From: Linnemannia hyalina
Taxonomy: Eukaryota > Mortierellomycota > Mortierellomycetes > Mortierellales > Mortierellaceae
NCBI GenBank assembly: GCA_019671135.1
Contig: JAHRHY010000007.1
Coordinates: forward strand, 868,001-932,000
Direction: 5' to 3'
Length of the DNA: 64,000 nt
The position numbers and the translations under genes are program-made. Shown piece after piece: positions 11,012 to 25,960 of the stretch (its first letter is position 1; the number at the start of each line of letters is the position of its first letter). Under the pieces are notes generated by a model. The model had not been told where the DNA came from. It worked only from the letters and a program-made list of their open reading frames with translations, and made no database searches.

Positions 11012-14000
11012 ATGGCGTTCCGTAAACCAGCCCCCTCGTACGACCCCCGCCCTGGCAAGGACACCTCAGCCGCGTCGAAGGACATTTCCAGCAACAGCCT
11101 CGCCTTCCTCACCCACAGCGTGCCCTCCCGCCACCGCAGTGGCAGCACCGCTAGCACTCGCAGCACCAATAGTGAGCAACAACAGAAGGCTACTTCCACC
11201 ACAATAACAAACAACAACCCCTTAAATCCTACCCTAGCCAACAACAGCAGCAATAGCAACAATGCACTCCTTCTCCCTCGCAACAGCTCCGACAACAGCA
11301 GCACCCATTCGAAGCAAAGCCATCACCATATCAGACTTCCATCCTTCTTTCGTCGACGAAAGCATTCTTCTGCTTCTGCCACCACCGAATCCCCTTCCTC
11401 TCACTCTCCCTCGCCTTCCTCCTCCACCGCCCAACTCTCCCTCCAGCAACACACCATCGTCATGGTCCCTACCCACGATATCCACATCAAATGGCCCCAC
11501 CCCGTCCCCTCCGGAAACGCCTTCATTGCCGGCACTTGGTCCGTCCCCGGGCACGGGCCATGGGAAAAGCTGCCCATGACCCGCATCGACGGTACTGACT
11601 CCTTCGAGATCCACCTTGACGTCCAGGAGATCGAGGATATCTCGGACTATTTCGACGAGGATGGCTACCTCCACCATGAACTCCTTGATCACCACCACCC
11701 ACACGACCAATCCCACCAAGGCTCCCCTCCCCTCGCCCCCACTTCTACAACAAGCTCAACGACGACCCATATCTCTCGCCGCAAGCGCTTCTCTCGATTC
11801 TTAGGGCGTGCTCGGTCCTCTTCCTCTGCCTCTGCCACCTCAACCACAAGCACCAACAACAAGGACCTCCACATCGACCTCCCTTATCATCATCAGAGTA
11901 AAGATGGGACTTACTTGCCTCTTGCCCGCGAGTATCGCTATCAGTACAAGTTTGTGATCGACGACGAGTGGAAGTGCGACCACGACCAAGCCCAAGTGCA
12001 GGACTCCCATGGCCACTGGAACCATGAGCTTGCTGTTGAGCTCGTCGAGCAACCCTCTGCCGGCTCAGGAGGAGGACGCAGCCGAAGCTCAAGCCTCCAA
12101 TCCCAGCACGGTCCTCAAGTCTCTGAGCAAGTTTCTATCAACAAGCCTTTGCCAACCCCCCACCCCACCATCATCACCACTTCCTCATCCGACTCTACCA
12201 CTACTACTACAACCACCACCAGCATCATAGTTTCCCCCGCGGAGGAGGATGAGAAGGATCTTGCACGGGAGGTGATCGAGAATATTGATGTTGGGTCAGC
12301 CCCTGTTTCTGCAAGCCCGACTACTGTTACTGCTGCTGCCCCTGTCGCTGCTGATGTTGATGCTGCGATTCCTACCTTGACCACCACAAGAATGGGCAAC
12401 AACGTCAAATCCAGGGACACCTATGAGGCTGTCCTTATCTTTGACGAGACAGATGACTTGAGCGACGGCGAGGGTGGTCGTTCCAAGAGACAACAGGTCG
12501 TCGAGTCAGACGATGAGGATGAGGAATTGGAGGATAACAACATCAACAACAACATCGCCACGGAGGAGAAAGAAATTGTATTGTTGGGTGAGGATGAGGA
12601 TGTGGTCAAGGCCGAGGTTACACCCCAACAAGACGACCATGCATCGTTATCGCCTGCTGATCCACAACAAGGTAAATAACATTACAACCAAGGGAAAACT
12701 GACAGCAAAACAACAACACTTTCGCTCTCACTCTCACTCTCACGTTCACACACGCACTTGCTTGCTCGCACTCGCGCTCAAGTCGCTCACATACACATGG
12801 GCAATTAATGCTGGTGCTACTTGACGGACCCCTACCCCATCCAATCCATCCCGCCGTCCATTTGTCATTCTTTTTTCTTCCTTTTTTTCTTTCCCGTCTT
12901 TCTCTTCTTTTCCTTCCCTTTCCCCTTTATCATTTGTTCTTTTTGGGCGCAGGAAAACGCATAATGGCATATTTCGATCCATGTTTTGACACCATCCTTC
13001 TTTATTGCCCTTCCCCTCATAGACAATTACCCTTCTGAGGAGACCTCCCCTGTCGTCATCAAGCTGTCTGCTGCCAATACTGCAGATGATACTACTGCCA
13101 ACCCTGTCTCCCCATCGATCGAGGTTGCTGAAGTCAGCAGCGACAAGGTCATTGAAATTGAGGTTGCACAGCAGGCTGTAGAGGAAAAGAAAGAAGTTGA
13201 ACAAGATGCATCTGCCGCGGCTATCGAGGATGTCTTTATGAACTCGCCCAGTGTTGCCGAACCCCTTCCTCAGCTGGGCGAGTCCCCCATCATCATCCCT
13301 GCCGAGTCTTCGTCTTCTACTGTCGAGGAGGAACATGAGTCATCTACTGCCGCTGCTGTTGAAGAGGTTGCCGTTCCTGCCCCGATTGTTGAGGCCAAGG
13401 TTGCTGAACCTTTAGTCGTCGAGACTGAAAAGGTCGCTGTTGTCGAGAGAGCCCTTGAGGTTGAGGAGACGCCTGCTCCTGCTCCCACTGTCTCGTCTCC
13501 TGCTCCAACCTCGGTTGCCATCCCTGCCTCGCCCAACTTTTCGTTTGAGTCCATCGCTGCCCAGTCTCACCTGCTCTCGCCCGATGTTGAGCCCGAGACG
13601 TTTGTTCTTCAAGCTGCCGTCAATCTCGACGAGGAGAACACTGGCAAGGATAATGATGGAGTGAACGAGGTCGAAGAGCTCGAGCCTGATGTCAAGCCTG
13701 CTGCTTCTGCACCCCCCGCACCTGTTCCCACCAAGGTTGTCCTTGAGGTTGTCACCGATGCCTCCGCCATTGCTGTCGCCACCGCCGCAGCAGCAGCGGC
13801 TGCCTCTGCCACCTCTACCGCGAACGATTACCCTCAGGTCCCATCGCCTCCCTTGACACCCTCCAATTTGAGCAGCTCGAAGCGCGACTTACTCACTGAC
13901 CAGATCATCTCTGTCGAGTCGACTGAGACTGAAGGTGAGAAGCAGCAGCAGCAGAACGAGGAGTCGTTTGAACGGTCTGTCTACATGACCCCTCGTGCCG

Positions 14001-14398
14001 AGACTACCATGACCAAGCACTCCACCGTCGAAGAGACGACCACCGTCGAAGAGCCATCGACTGTTGCTGCTGCTGCTGTTGAGGACGAGAACGCGACGAT
14101 CGATATCCTTGAAGACAAGGACCTCCCCGCATCTCTCCTGTCCAACTCCTCATCTTCCTTGTCATTGTCCACATTGAATGGAGGCCAGAGTAGCAGCCGT
14201 CGTAGCAGCAATAGCAGCACCAGCACCAAGGCCTCCTCCTCGTCCCCGCCGTACCGCGAGATGGTGGAGCATGACAAGAGCAAGAAGAACGGGCCTGAAC
14301 AACACCCCAGCTTATTCTGGAGCATCTGCAAGACGACAGCTGTTGTATCTACTGCGGTTGTCATTCTTGGTTTGGGCCTCGGACGTAAGAGGGATTGA
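11012..14398 (+). CDS. CBM48 (AMPK-beta-type glycogen-binding) protein with C-terminal membrane anchor
   Basis: Exons 11012-12671 and 13023-14398 join (G|AC = Asp) to 1011 residues. I chose the ATG giving MAFRKPAPSY because the longer frame from 10844 reads leader-like sequence. After a Ser/Asn/His-rich N-terminus comes an E-set/CBM48 fold: IKWPHPVPSGNAFIAGTWS, WEKLPM, then YRYQYKFVIDDEWKCDHDQ and HWNHELAVELVE. It keeps the Trp, Lys, Trp and Asn positions that bind alpha-glucan in AMPK-beta. A Ser/His-rich insertion of ~90 residues separates the two halves. The next ~550 residues are acidic, Ala/Pro/Val-rich and probably disordered. The protein ends in a hydrophobic helix (TTAVVSTAVVILGLGLG) followed by RKRD, the layout of a tail-anchored protein. 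Relatives include yeast Crp1/Mdg1-type CBM48 proteins. The precise role is unknown; tethering glycogen to a membrane is inference. Confidence 0.82.
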
Positions 14399-14689
14399 AG
14401 TTGATGGGAGCTACGTCAAACATATAGCTTTAGAAATATACGCCTAACAAACAACAATAGCAAAAGAACAAATAGCAATAACTTGTACATAATACCCATA
14501 GTAACCAAAAAAATAACAACCTCATATATACGAGCATCGTCCTAGTTGTTTTTTGAAGCATGTGGAATGGGTGAGTCTCTTCCTTGTGCCATTTTTTTGC
14601 ACGCGATAAGGTTGGGGTTTCGCCTCATACAAAGTAGAGGGATCCGTCTACGATGACCAAAACCCGCAAAAAGGGCTACGAAGCAAAAG

Positions 14690-14763
14690 TGTTTGTACTC
14701 GGACTTGAACCGAGGACCGTCTGTGTGTTAGACAGACGTGATAACCAACTACACCATACAAAC
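14690..14763 (-). tRNA. tRNA-Val (anticodon AAC)
   Basis: Read on the minus strand, the 7-bp acceptor stem GTTTGTA/TACAAAC closes with discriminator A. The D-arm contains AGTTGGTTA. The anticodon stem TCTGT/ACAGA encloses the 7-base loop CTAACAC, giving anticodon AAC. The T-arm is CTCGG-TTCAAGT-CCGAG. No intron, and CCA is not encoded, as usual in eukaryotes. Confidence 0.96.
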
Positions 14764-14814
14764 TTGCTGATTGCTTGATGGTTTCCTGTTTTGATTTGCA
14801 TATTTAACCTTTAT

Positions 14815-14860
14815 GATCTTAAATCAGCTAATCACGTGGATTTAGCACGTGACTGATTTA
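14815..14860. repeat. Imperfect inverted repeat with two CACGTG motifs between the tRNA genes
   Basis: Left arm TTAAATCAG-ctaa-TCACGTG and right arm CACGTGACTGATTTAA are complementary except for four extra bases in the left arm, with a 7-base spacer. CACGTG lies at 14833-14838 and 14846-14851. CACGTG is a palindromic E-box/G-box that bHLH proteins such as Cbf1 recognise in fungi. The element sits in the 148 bp separating two head-to-head tRNA genes. Confidence 0.75.
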
Positions 14861-14911
14861 ATTCACTGCTAAGTCTCATTCAAATATGTTAGAAAATTAA
14901 GCATTTTATCT

Positions 14912-14918
14912 GCGACCT

Positions 14919-14959
<41 letters not shown>

Positions 14960-14984
14960 GTGTGTTCAATCCACACAGGTCGCA
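14912..14984 (+). tRNA. tRNA-Phe (anticodon GAA)
   Basis: The acceptor stem GCGACCT/AGGTCGC carries discriminator A. The D-arm is GCTCAGTTGGGAGAGC. The anticodon stem TCAGA/TCTGA encloses loop CTGAAGA, giving anticodon GAA. The T-arm is GTGTG-TTCAATC-CACAC. It is a compact intronless gene of 73 nt, divergent from the tRNA-Val gene. Confidence 0.97.
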
Positions 14985-15157
14985 TTAACTTTTGCTTTTG
15001 TCCGCTTATCAATACTTTTTGACGTCACCCAACCCTGTGTGGTGTGACCTGGCGAGGAGATTTGATATCTTTCGTTCTTGGTTGGCAAGGATTTTTCCTT
15101 TTTCTTCTTTTTTCTCCAAACACATCAACAACCCTCTCGACAATCCAACATCAAGCC

Positions 15158-17100
<1,943 letters not shown>

Positions 17101-17574
17101 ATTTGATCATGGCGACTTCGGTATCCCCCAGGAAATACAAAAGATGGTGGCTACAGTGAAATATGCAGATAATAAAGCAAAGTGAACTTTCTATGTGTGT
17201 TTGTTTTCCATTTGTATTGAGAACGTTTGAGGGTGAAATTTCAATGCATGTCCCTGTACCCATTGTGTTCTGACAATTGGCTCCAAATGGCGCAAAAAAC
17301 GTGGAAATGGGACAAATGGTGGTATTGGGCAATGATTGCATTTATTATGTGCTTGCTTGCTTGATTGCTTAGTTGGTAATGTGGAAACATTAATGTGGGT
17401 GATCATGAAACAAAAAGAGGGGACTTCTACGGCTGCATCGATGCCAGATCGATGGTTAATGGCTTGGTATGGTTTTTACAAAGGTGGCGGCAAGTCCTAG
17501 CTGACACTTTCTTTTTTTTTCTTTTTTCTTTGTATTCGTGCGTTCACTCTGAAAAGAGGGTTCATGCGCCTTGC
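17101..17574. other. Convergent 3' flank between UBC4 and the kinase
   Basis: Non-coding interval between two facing stop codons. It contains AATAAA on the plus strand at 17171-17176 (UBC4 side) and TTTATT at 17341-17346 (AATAAA on the minus strand, kinase side). The two 3' UTRs may therefore come close or overlap. Confidence 0.5.
17171..17176 (+). terminator. Poly(A) signal AATAAA of UBC4
   Basis: Exact AATAAA 71 bp after the UBC4 stop codon. Motif and position only. Confidence 0.5.
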
Positions 17575-20500
17575 TTAGCACTTTGCAGCGGTCTCGAAAC
17601 GAAAGAACTGACGGAGCTTTGTCAAAGTCTTTCTCTTCTTCTTTGACGATGAATCAAAGCCATCATTCAATGCGTCGCTGGAAGGACACATCGCGATAGT
17701 GACCGCTTCGCCAGTCGCAGGAGAAACGCCATTGGAGGTATGGACCGAATGTGGGCGGTTGTGTTGCTTGTAAGGGTGGTGCAACATCATCTTGTCGTCC
17801 GTGTTGCCTGAACACGCGTTCATGGTGTTGGACCGCTTCTGGTAGGAAGATGGGTGGACCAGGCCACCGGAGGCGGCGGCGTTGGCGGCAGCGATGGCCA
17901 GGGCTTCGTCGCGGGATGTAGGGCCGATGGGTGTGCTTGGGGAGATTGTTGCCATGGTTTCGGTTGGGGAGCTGGCCATGGAGGGGGAGACGTCGCTCAT
18001 TTGTTCGTCATGGTCGTAGAGATCTGGGACGGGGCTCATTGGTGAGGAAGAAGAAGTGTCCATCTGGTGGTGGTTGTGGTAAGGGTAGTGGTGGTGTTGG
18101 TGAGATTGGGAGTGCTGTTGGTTGTTGTTATTGTAGGGGTGGTAGTCATTGTTGGTGGTGGTAGGATGGTAGGAGTGGCGGTTCGTGTTGATGGTTGGTG
18201 GTTGTGGCTGTGGGGTGGTTGAGATGGTGGTGGGGACGACGACGTTCATGGTCTTGCTGATATCTTCATTGGGGTGGAAGGTGGGCAGACCAGTCGACTT
18301 TGCCTGAGGCTGCTGCTGCTGTTGCTGTTGTGGCTGCTGAGGAGGATTGGTGCGATTAGTGGAGGCGGAGGGTGGACGGATGGTTGCAGGAGCGGTAGAG
18401 AGGGCCGGGAGGGCAACAGAGATGGTATCCATACCGTCGGCGCGCATCCAGCGGGATCTGAGGACATCTGCCAATGTTGCACGGCGCTTGGGGTCGACCG
18501 TCAACATACGATGGATCAACGAGCACACATCTATAATTTTCGTGAAAACATAAAAAAAATCAATGTTTAGCAAATGCTTGCTACTCTTGTTAACTACTAC
18601 AACAAGCAGACAAAAAAACAAAAATGCGTACCGATGGATCCTTCACGGGGCTTTTGGTAGTTTCCGCGCTTGATCTGCGCAAAGAGGGCTGGCAGGTCAC
18701 TGGCATCAAAGGGCAGGCGTCCACAGACAAGGACATAGAGAATGACACCCAGGGACCAGACATCGGTCTCGGGTCCAATGTAAGGAGTACCACTGACCAT
18801 TTCCGGAGCAGCGTAGAAAGGTGAGCCACAGTAGGTGGTCAGATGGCGGTCCTTGTGCCAGTTGTTCCCGAACCCGAAATCGGCCACTCGGACGTTACGT
18901 TCGCTGTCCAGCAGGATGTTTTCCGGCTTCAAATCTCTGTGCACGACATTGTTCTATCAAGAGGAAATGCAAAAATAAAAAATATGTTAGATTAAGAAAG
19001 GAGAGTATATAAAAGCCATGTCTCATGTCTGCATGAACATCTGACCGGTAGTATATACCTCGTGGCAGTAGTGGATGGCGAGGACAATCTGCTGGAAGAT
19101 GCGACGGGCCTCCTTCTCGTCCAAGGAGCCCTTGTTGGAGATGTAATCAAACAGTTCGCCTCCAGTCAGGTTCTCCATGACGATCAGGATCCGGTAGTCG
19201 TCTTCCATCACCGTTTTGACATCGACGATGTTGGGGTGGCGGAGGGTCGCCATCAAGCGGGCCTCTCGTGTCGCGTGAAGACGCTGCTGCTCGCTCTTGA
19301 ACTGCGCCTTTTCCAAGATCTTCACCGCGACCTAGAAGAATGGTGGCAAGGAAAATAAAAAACAAGCGGTTTTTCCGGTTAGTCCTTTTCTTTTATAACG
19401 AAAGGAAAAAAGATAAGAGAAGGGAGGAAATAATAACGAAGGAGTTAAACTGTCGCGTTTACCTGCTCGCCGGTGATGTCGTTCTCTGCCAAGAGGACCT
19501 TTCCAAAGTTGCCTTGACCAATGGTGCCGATGTATGTATAGCCCTGGATGTCGCCATACTTGCGTCTGTACGACTCCTATAAAATGATTGCTCGTCAGTT
19601 CAATGGCCATAGAATACATATGGCACAACTTGCAGATTTGTCAGAGAATGGGTGACATACCTTGGTGCTGCTAACGTTGCTGAGCCGCGACTGGCGACCG
19701 GATGCAGGTGGCTGTTGCTGTTGCTGTTGGGCAGAGGAGCCGTTATTGTCAACAGGGCTGGAAGGTGACGTCGGAATAGGTGCCTTTTGGTTATGGAACT
19801 CATTTGTTGGTGCAGAATGAGATTCGTGGTCCTGTTTAATATGAGTAGGACCTACCGCCGTGGGGGTCACAACACCGGCAGATGCAGTCGAACCCTGATG
19901 TTGGTTGGATGAATAGGTCTGTTGCTGAGGTTGACGGTATTGGTGGTTGTTGTTATTGCTGCCGCCGTTTGTAGTGTTTGTGGAATGGTTGTAGCGGTTG
20001 TTGTTCTGGCTGTCGGAGTGGATGGGAGATTCTGCAGTTGATTCCACCTTGGAGCGCCGGCGTTCGATAGATGCTGGTGTCTGAGCCAGTTTCAAAGGTG
20101 CCACCTCCTTTTGTTTTTTTTTGTCAAGTTAAAAGATATGGAAAAGGAAGGTTAGTTTTCACAACCACAGAACTGGATATTCGAGAGCTCCTTTTTTTTT
20201 TTTTTTTGTATTATGCTTGACTGACGATGTTTTTTCATATTTTTTATATTTTTTTTCTACTCACCTGCGATGGGTATGCCTTTGAGGATTCTCTGACACT
20301 CTGGGCGCGGCTGGCCAGATGGCGATCGACACGCGAGGCGCCATATGTCTCGTCAATGTCAGCAGATTTTCTCCTATGAACATTCTTTTGTTTTGTATTG
20401 AGGGGAGAGAAAAATGGAGACATCAAAGGCATGTTTAGAGTGTGGATGTTGTTGTTGAATAGCAATTGATGGAGGTAAAGTTAAGTGAAAGTAATGAAAA

Positions 20501-20648
20501 GTGAGAGTGCAAAGGACAAGAAGGATGAACGCACCTGGTGAGGTTCGCTGATTCTCATGACCTTCATGGCCTCCTGGGCAGAGATCCTCTCTGCAGCGTA
20601 GGCATCCTGTTGAGTGTTTTGGGAAGGGGTTGGGGCGGCAGTGTTCAT
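17575..20648 (-). CDS. CAMK/AMPK-like serine/threonine protein kinase
   Basis: Seven exons (20648-20535, 20384-20265, 20107-19661, 19576-19463, 19331-19059, 18953-18632, 18530-17575) give 781 residues. An N-terminal extension of ~235 residues with Asn/Gln/Ser runs precedes the kinase domain. The glycine loop GTIGQGNFGKV is at about 244-254, the ATP lysine K269 in VAVKILEK, the catalytic HRDLKPEN at 361-368, and DFG at 381-383. The activation loop LTTYCGSPFYAAPE has Thr396 in the position phosphorylated by LKB1-type kinases in the AMPK family. VWSLGVILYVLVCGRLPF is typical of the CAMK-like group (Snf1, Kin1/MARK, Nim1 relatives). The C-terminal ~300 residues are His/Asn/Pro-rich with a Lys-rich end (KKKRKTLTKLRQFFRF). 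No UBA or KA1 domain was recognised, so the exact subfamily is uncertain. Confidence 0.9.
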
Positions 20649-22557
20649 GATGGGTAAAGTGGAAAGGGTATGGACTACTCGTGTGTGAGAAGATGAGGGA
20701 TATTGTCGTTGGCGAAAGAGAGTGCGCTTCAGAGGGGTATTCGGCGAAGTGGTATTAGCGTCCGTTGTGTTTTTGTGATTTTTTTCTATTGGCTGGTGAT
20801 CGACGCGCCTTGTTTCAGGGGCTGTGTGGGGTAGCTAGGCGCGGGGAATTAGGGTGTTACTGCGTGGAAGAGTACGTGCATCAAGAGGGGAGTGTGAGTA
20901 TTCTTTTCTTTCTTTCTGAGGGAATCAAGAGAAGGAGAAACGAAGAGGGAAAGGAAGAGGGAAGAGAGAGAGCGAGAGAGAAAGAAGGAGAAGGAGTGAA
21001 GATGTAGGAAAAAGAGGAAGACGAACGAGGGTGAGAACGAGGAAGGAGAGGAAAGGCAGGTCGAGTCGAAACGGTCAAGTTATAAAAACAATCCACTGGC
21101 TTATAAGACGAAAATAGGATAGGGCGAGAGAAAGGGAAAGAAAGAGAGAGAGAGGGAGAAGAGAACAGGTGAATGAGTGTGTCTCGCTTTATGTTTTCAG
21201 TTCTCTTGTAAGTCACCCTCCCTCCAGTCAAAGTTGCAAGATCGCGCACCATCAGACCTTGGACGCAGTGGAGTACTAAGACATTTAACACAGCACGAGC
21301 AAGGTACGGTCATCATGTCAATGGGTTAGTAGGCGGAGCCGGCAGACGAAAAAAGGTGATACAGAGCACACACTGAAGAAGGGTACAAAGCAGCCTTGGA
21401 CAGCAGAATTGCCTGAGAGAAGGAAAAAAAAGTGTGAATGTCGAGTAGTTGGAATCGTAACATCCTGCTTCCGACCATCGTCATGGCCTGGTTGAAAGTT
21501 TGACGAAAGAGTACGAAAAGAAGTGTGTATAATAGTCGCTCTCATGGCGTATATGCTTTATGTGGTGTGGGTAGATTGGAATTGCTATCTTCCTTACATT
21601 ATTCTCTTTCTCACAGCAGCAGGCAGTCATAAATCTTCCTATGCTTCCAAGCAAATACATTCCCATGTCGACTCGGGCACATATATGCCAATTGGCCTCG
21701 ACTTTAGTCCCAACAGCAACAAGAAATAACAAACACAGAGAGGGATAGAAGGAGAAAGACTACGGAGGGTATCCACACAAGATGAACCAGGAGTAAACCA
21801 ACGATCGGGGTTCGGAACAGGGGTCTGTATAGCTTGTCCGTCTCTCTGTACAGGATCTGAATATCTCCGTCACTGTACCTCTTTGTCTAACGAAAAGGAC
21901 TCTGTCAGTTGCATTGTGTTTATGCCCTGGAAAAAAAAATATCGGGCTGTCCAAAAGGTTGGGAGAGTGGAATCAACTTTATTGTGTTTGCTGAAGCACG
22001 CACGTTCGCGATCGACCTGGTGTGAGATGGGTACGACGATAGTATCAGCTTTCTTAGCCCTTGTGGCAACAAAGCTGTGGGAAGGTGGGGAAGGTGCATG
22101 CAATACGGGTCCAACGGTCCGACAATACCGGCTGTGGTCGATACTATGACGGAGAGACAGGAGGTTAGCTAGACCAGCTACACGTTTTTGAACGATGTGC
22201 ACAGCTTGGGGGATTCACTACTGGAATCTTGTTATTGTTCGGCGTGTTGTTAACTGTTATCGACGTTGTGTGTATGGGTAGGATATGGGTAGCTTGCCTG
22301 TCCAGTCGCGTCTCGCGTCCCATTTTTCGAGGTTTATGCTGACGTCACGTTTTTTTTTTAAGCCTGACGCGTTGAGGGGACACGACGCCCAAAGGGTTTG
22401 GCAGACACACTTTGGACAAAGCTCTTTTTCTTACTTTTACTTTCCAGCAAATCACAGACATCAGACCATTCGCCGAATCTTCTTCAACTATCAACAGCAA
22501 CCAACCCAAAGCAACACACGACCCAAGTAACAACACCGAAAGACATACCCAACAACC
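20649..22557. promoter_or_regulatory. 1.9-kb divergent intergenic region, kinase / RPN12
   Basis: No gene recognised. The kinase side (20750-21200) is purine-rich on the plus strand, i.e. pyrimidine-rich in the kinase sense, with GAGA-type runs. The RPN12 side ends in a leader with CAACAACC just before the ATG. Small reading frames here show no domain or composition bias. Confidence 0.45.
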
Positions 22558-23976
22558 ATGGCCATTTCAGAAGTTAAGCGCTTGGCACAGGCCCTCAGCC
22601 AGGAGTACAACGCGGCCAACCCCGACCTCGCAAAGTGCGGTCAGTTCCTTAGCCAGCTCAAGGTACCGCATTCGAGAGGATGTCATGCGAACTCTTGAAG
22701 CAAGAAAGAGATAACAACAACGACAACGGCATGCGAGCAAATCACTAAGGCGATTCCCAATACTACATTCTTTTTGGTGACAACGAATAGATTGCCCTTA
22801 TTGAGCTTTCGTACTTGACACATGAGGAGAGACCCAACAACATCGAGGAGCTGACCTTGGCGCGTAAGGATTCACACTGTCTTGCCTTGCCTTCCTGTTT
22901 TACTCTTTCAACCTGGAGGCATTCTATGGATAAGAAACGAGGGAGTTACAGGGAGATAGCTGACACTGTTCCTTGATTACTTGTTCTCGATATTAGGCGA
23001 TGTCCTGGAGATTGGAGCACAGTGGAGTATCCGCACAAAGGACATTCCTTCGTTCGAGAGATACATGGCGCAACTCCAGACCTACTACAACGATCACAGG
23101 TATGTCTGCCGCTCCATTGAAAACGCAATTGTCGTGATTCCAATTATGCCATTGCCGTTGTTTTGATCCCGTCCAAAGTTGACGCCGTGTCTGACGCTCT
23201 CTTCTCTTTTCCATTCTATCCGTAGTGCGTTGCCTGCTTCGCCTCTTAAATACAACCTGATTGGCCTCAACTTGCTTTGCCTCTTGTCCCAGAACAGGAT
23301 CTCGGACTTTCACACAGCATTGGAGACGATCGACCCTGAACAACTTCACAACAACCCTGCGATCCAGCACCCCGTCAAGTTGGAGCAGTCGCTGATGGAG
23401 GGCAGCTATAACAGAGTCTGGAGCTCACGGTCCGAGGTCCCCTCGAAGGAGTACCTCTTCTTTATCGATATCTTGATGGACACCATCAGGTACGGCAAAA
23501 AATGTTGCTTTATTCGAGGCAAGGATGTCATGACACAGAGGAGAAGACCGATCTATCAGATGACACGAGGCTGACTTTTTTTGCCGTTATGTTTGAATGC
23601 TACATAATTTTAGGAATGAGATTGCAAGCTGCAGTGAAAAAGCATACACTAGCCTGCCCCTGTCGGACGCAGGAACGCTCTTGTTCTTCACAAACATGGA
23701 GGACATCTTGAACTTTGCAAAGGAGGTACGATTGCATCCTTTACCTATACACATTTGTCTCTTGAGTGGTGCGATTAGCATGAATTCTCGCCTGGTGATA
23801 TTTGCTAACCAAACGCTCCTTTGTTCTGACACATTTTATAGCGCAACTGGAAGGTCAACCCTGTGGAGCAAAAGGCGTACTTCCACTCGGATGCAGATGA
23901 AAAGATCAACATTCCCGCGGACCAGATCATCAAGCAGACCATGTTCTACGCCAGAGATATGGACCGCATTGTCTAA
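22558..23976 (+). CDS. RPN12: 26S proteasome regulatory subunit RPN12 (PSMD8)
   Basis: Lid subunit of the 19S regulatory particle, added late in lid assembly and needed for degradation of ubiquitinated proteins. Exons 22558-22662, 22791-22863, 22997-23099, 23226-23489, 23614-23725 and 23842-23976 give 263 residues, the usual length. Signature stretches are [56 protein letters not shown] and [20 protein letters not shown]. The C-terminal PCI/winged-helix part ends [13 protein letters not shown], a typical Rpn12 terminus. The stop is followed by AATAAAA at 24097. It is convergent with the QPRT gene. Confidence 0.96.
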
Positions 23977-24096
23977 AACAAAAGAAGAGATCGTCGCCAT
24001 ACCACCAAGGCCTCTCTTTTTTCTTTGTTTTTTACCTGCCTCTTTTCGATCATGACTGGAGAGTGCTTCATATGATGACTGCGGAGTGATAATCCC

Positions 24097-24103
24097 AATA
24101 AAA
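24097..24103 (+). terminator. Poly(A) signal AATAAAA of RPN12
   Basis: AATAAAA 121 bp after the RPN12 stop codon and 134 bp before the stop of the convergent QPRT gene. Confidence 0.5.
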
Positions 24104-24236
24104 GCCAACAATGACAAACAATGGACAATGGATAACTGTGCACTTTTTTTCTAACATGGTCTTGTATTTACAACATCGGACTGACTGCAGTTATATAAAT
24201 AAGCAGGGGCGGCGCTTTTCTCTAGCGTCATTTTTT

Positions 24237-25751
<1,515 letters not shown>

Positions 25752-25917
25752 GGTTGTTTCTTGTTGTTGTTTCTTGGTTGGAATAAAGATGAAATGAGAA
25801 GAAAGGAAGCAAAAGGAATGTAGTGAGCGGACTGATGAGGACTGATGAGACCTGACCCGCTGGCCAGTCTTTTGTGACTGGGGTAAATTTTGCACAGCTG
25901 CATAGTCGCGGATGTTC

Positions 25918-25923
25918 TTTTAT
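25918..25923 (-). terminator. Poly(A) signal AATAAA of the SNARE gene
   Basis: TTTATT on the plus strand, i.e. AATAAA 38 bp past the SNARE stop codon, inside the presumed promoter of the QPRT gene. Confidence 0.4.
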
Positions 25924-25960
25924 TGTTCTAGTCCGTTGCTTGTCGCCCTTAGCATCGCCC

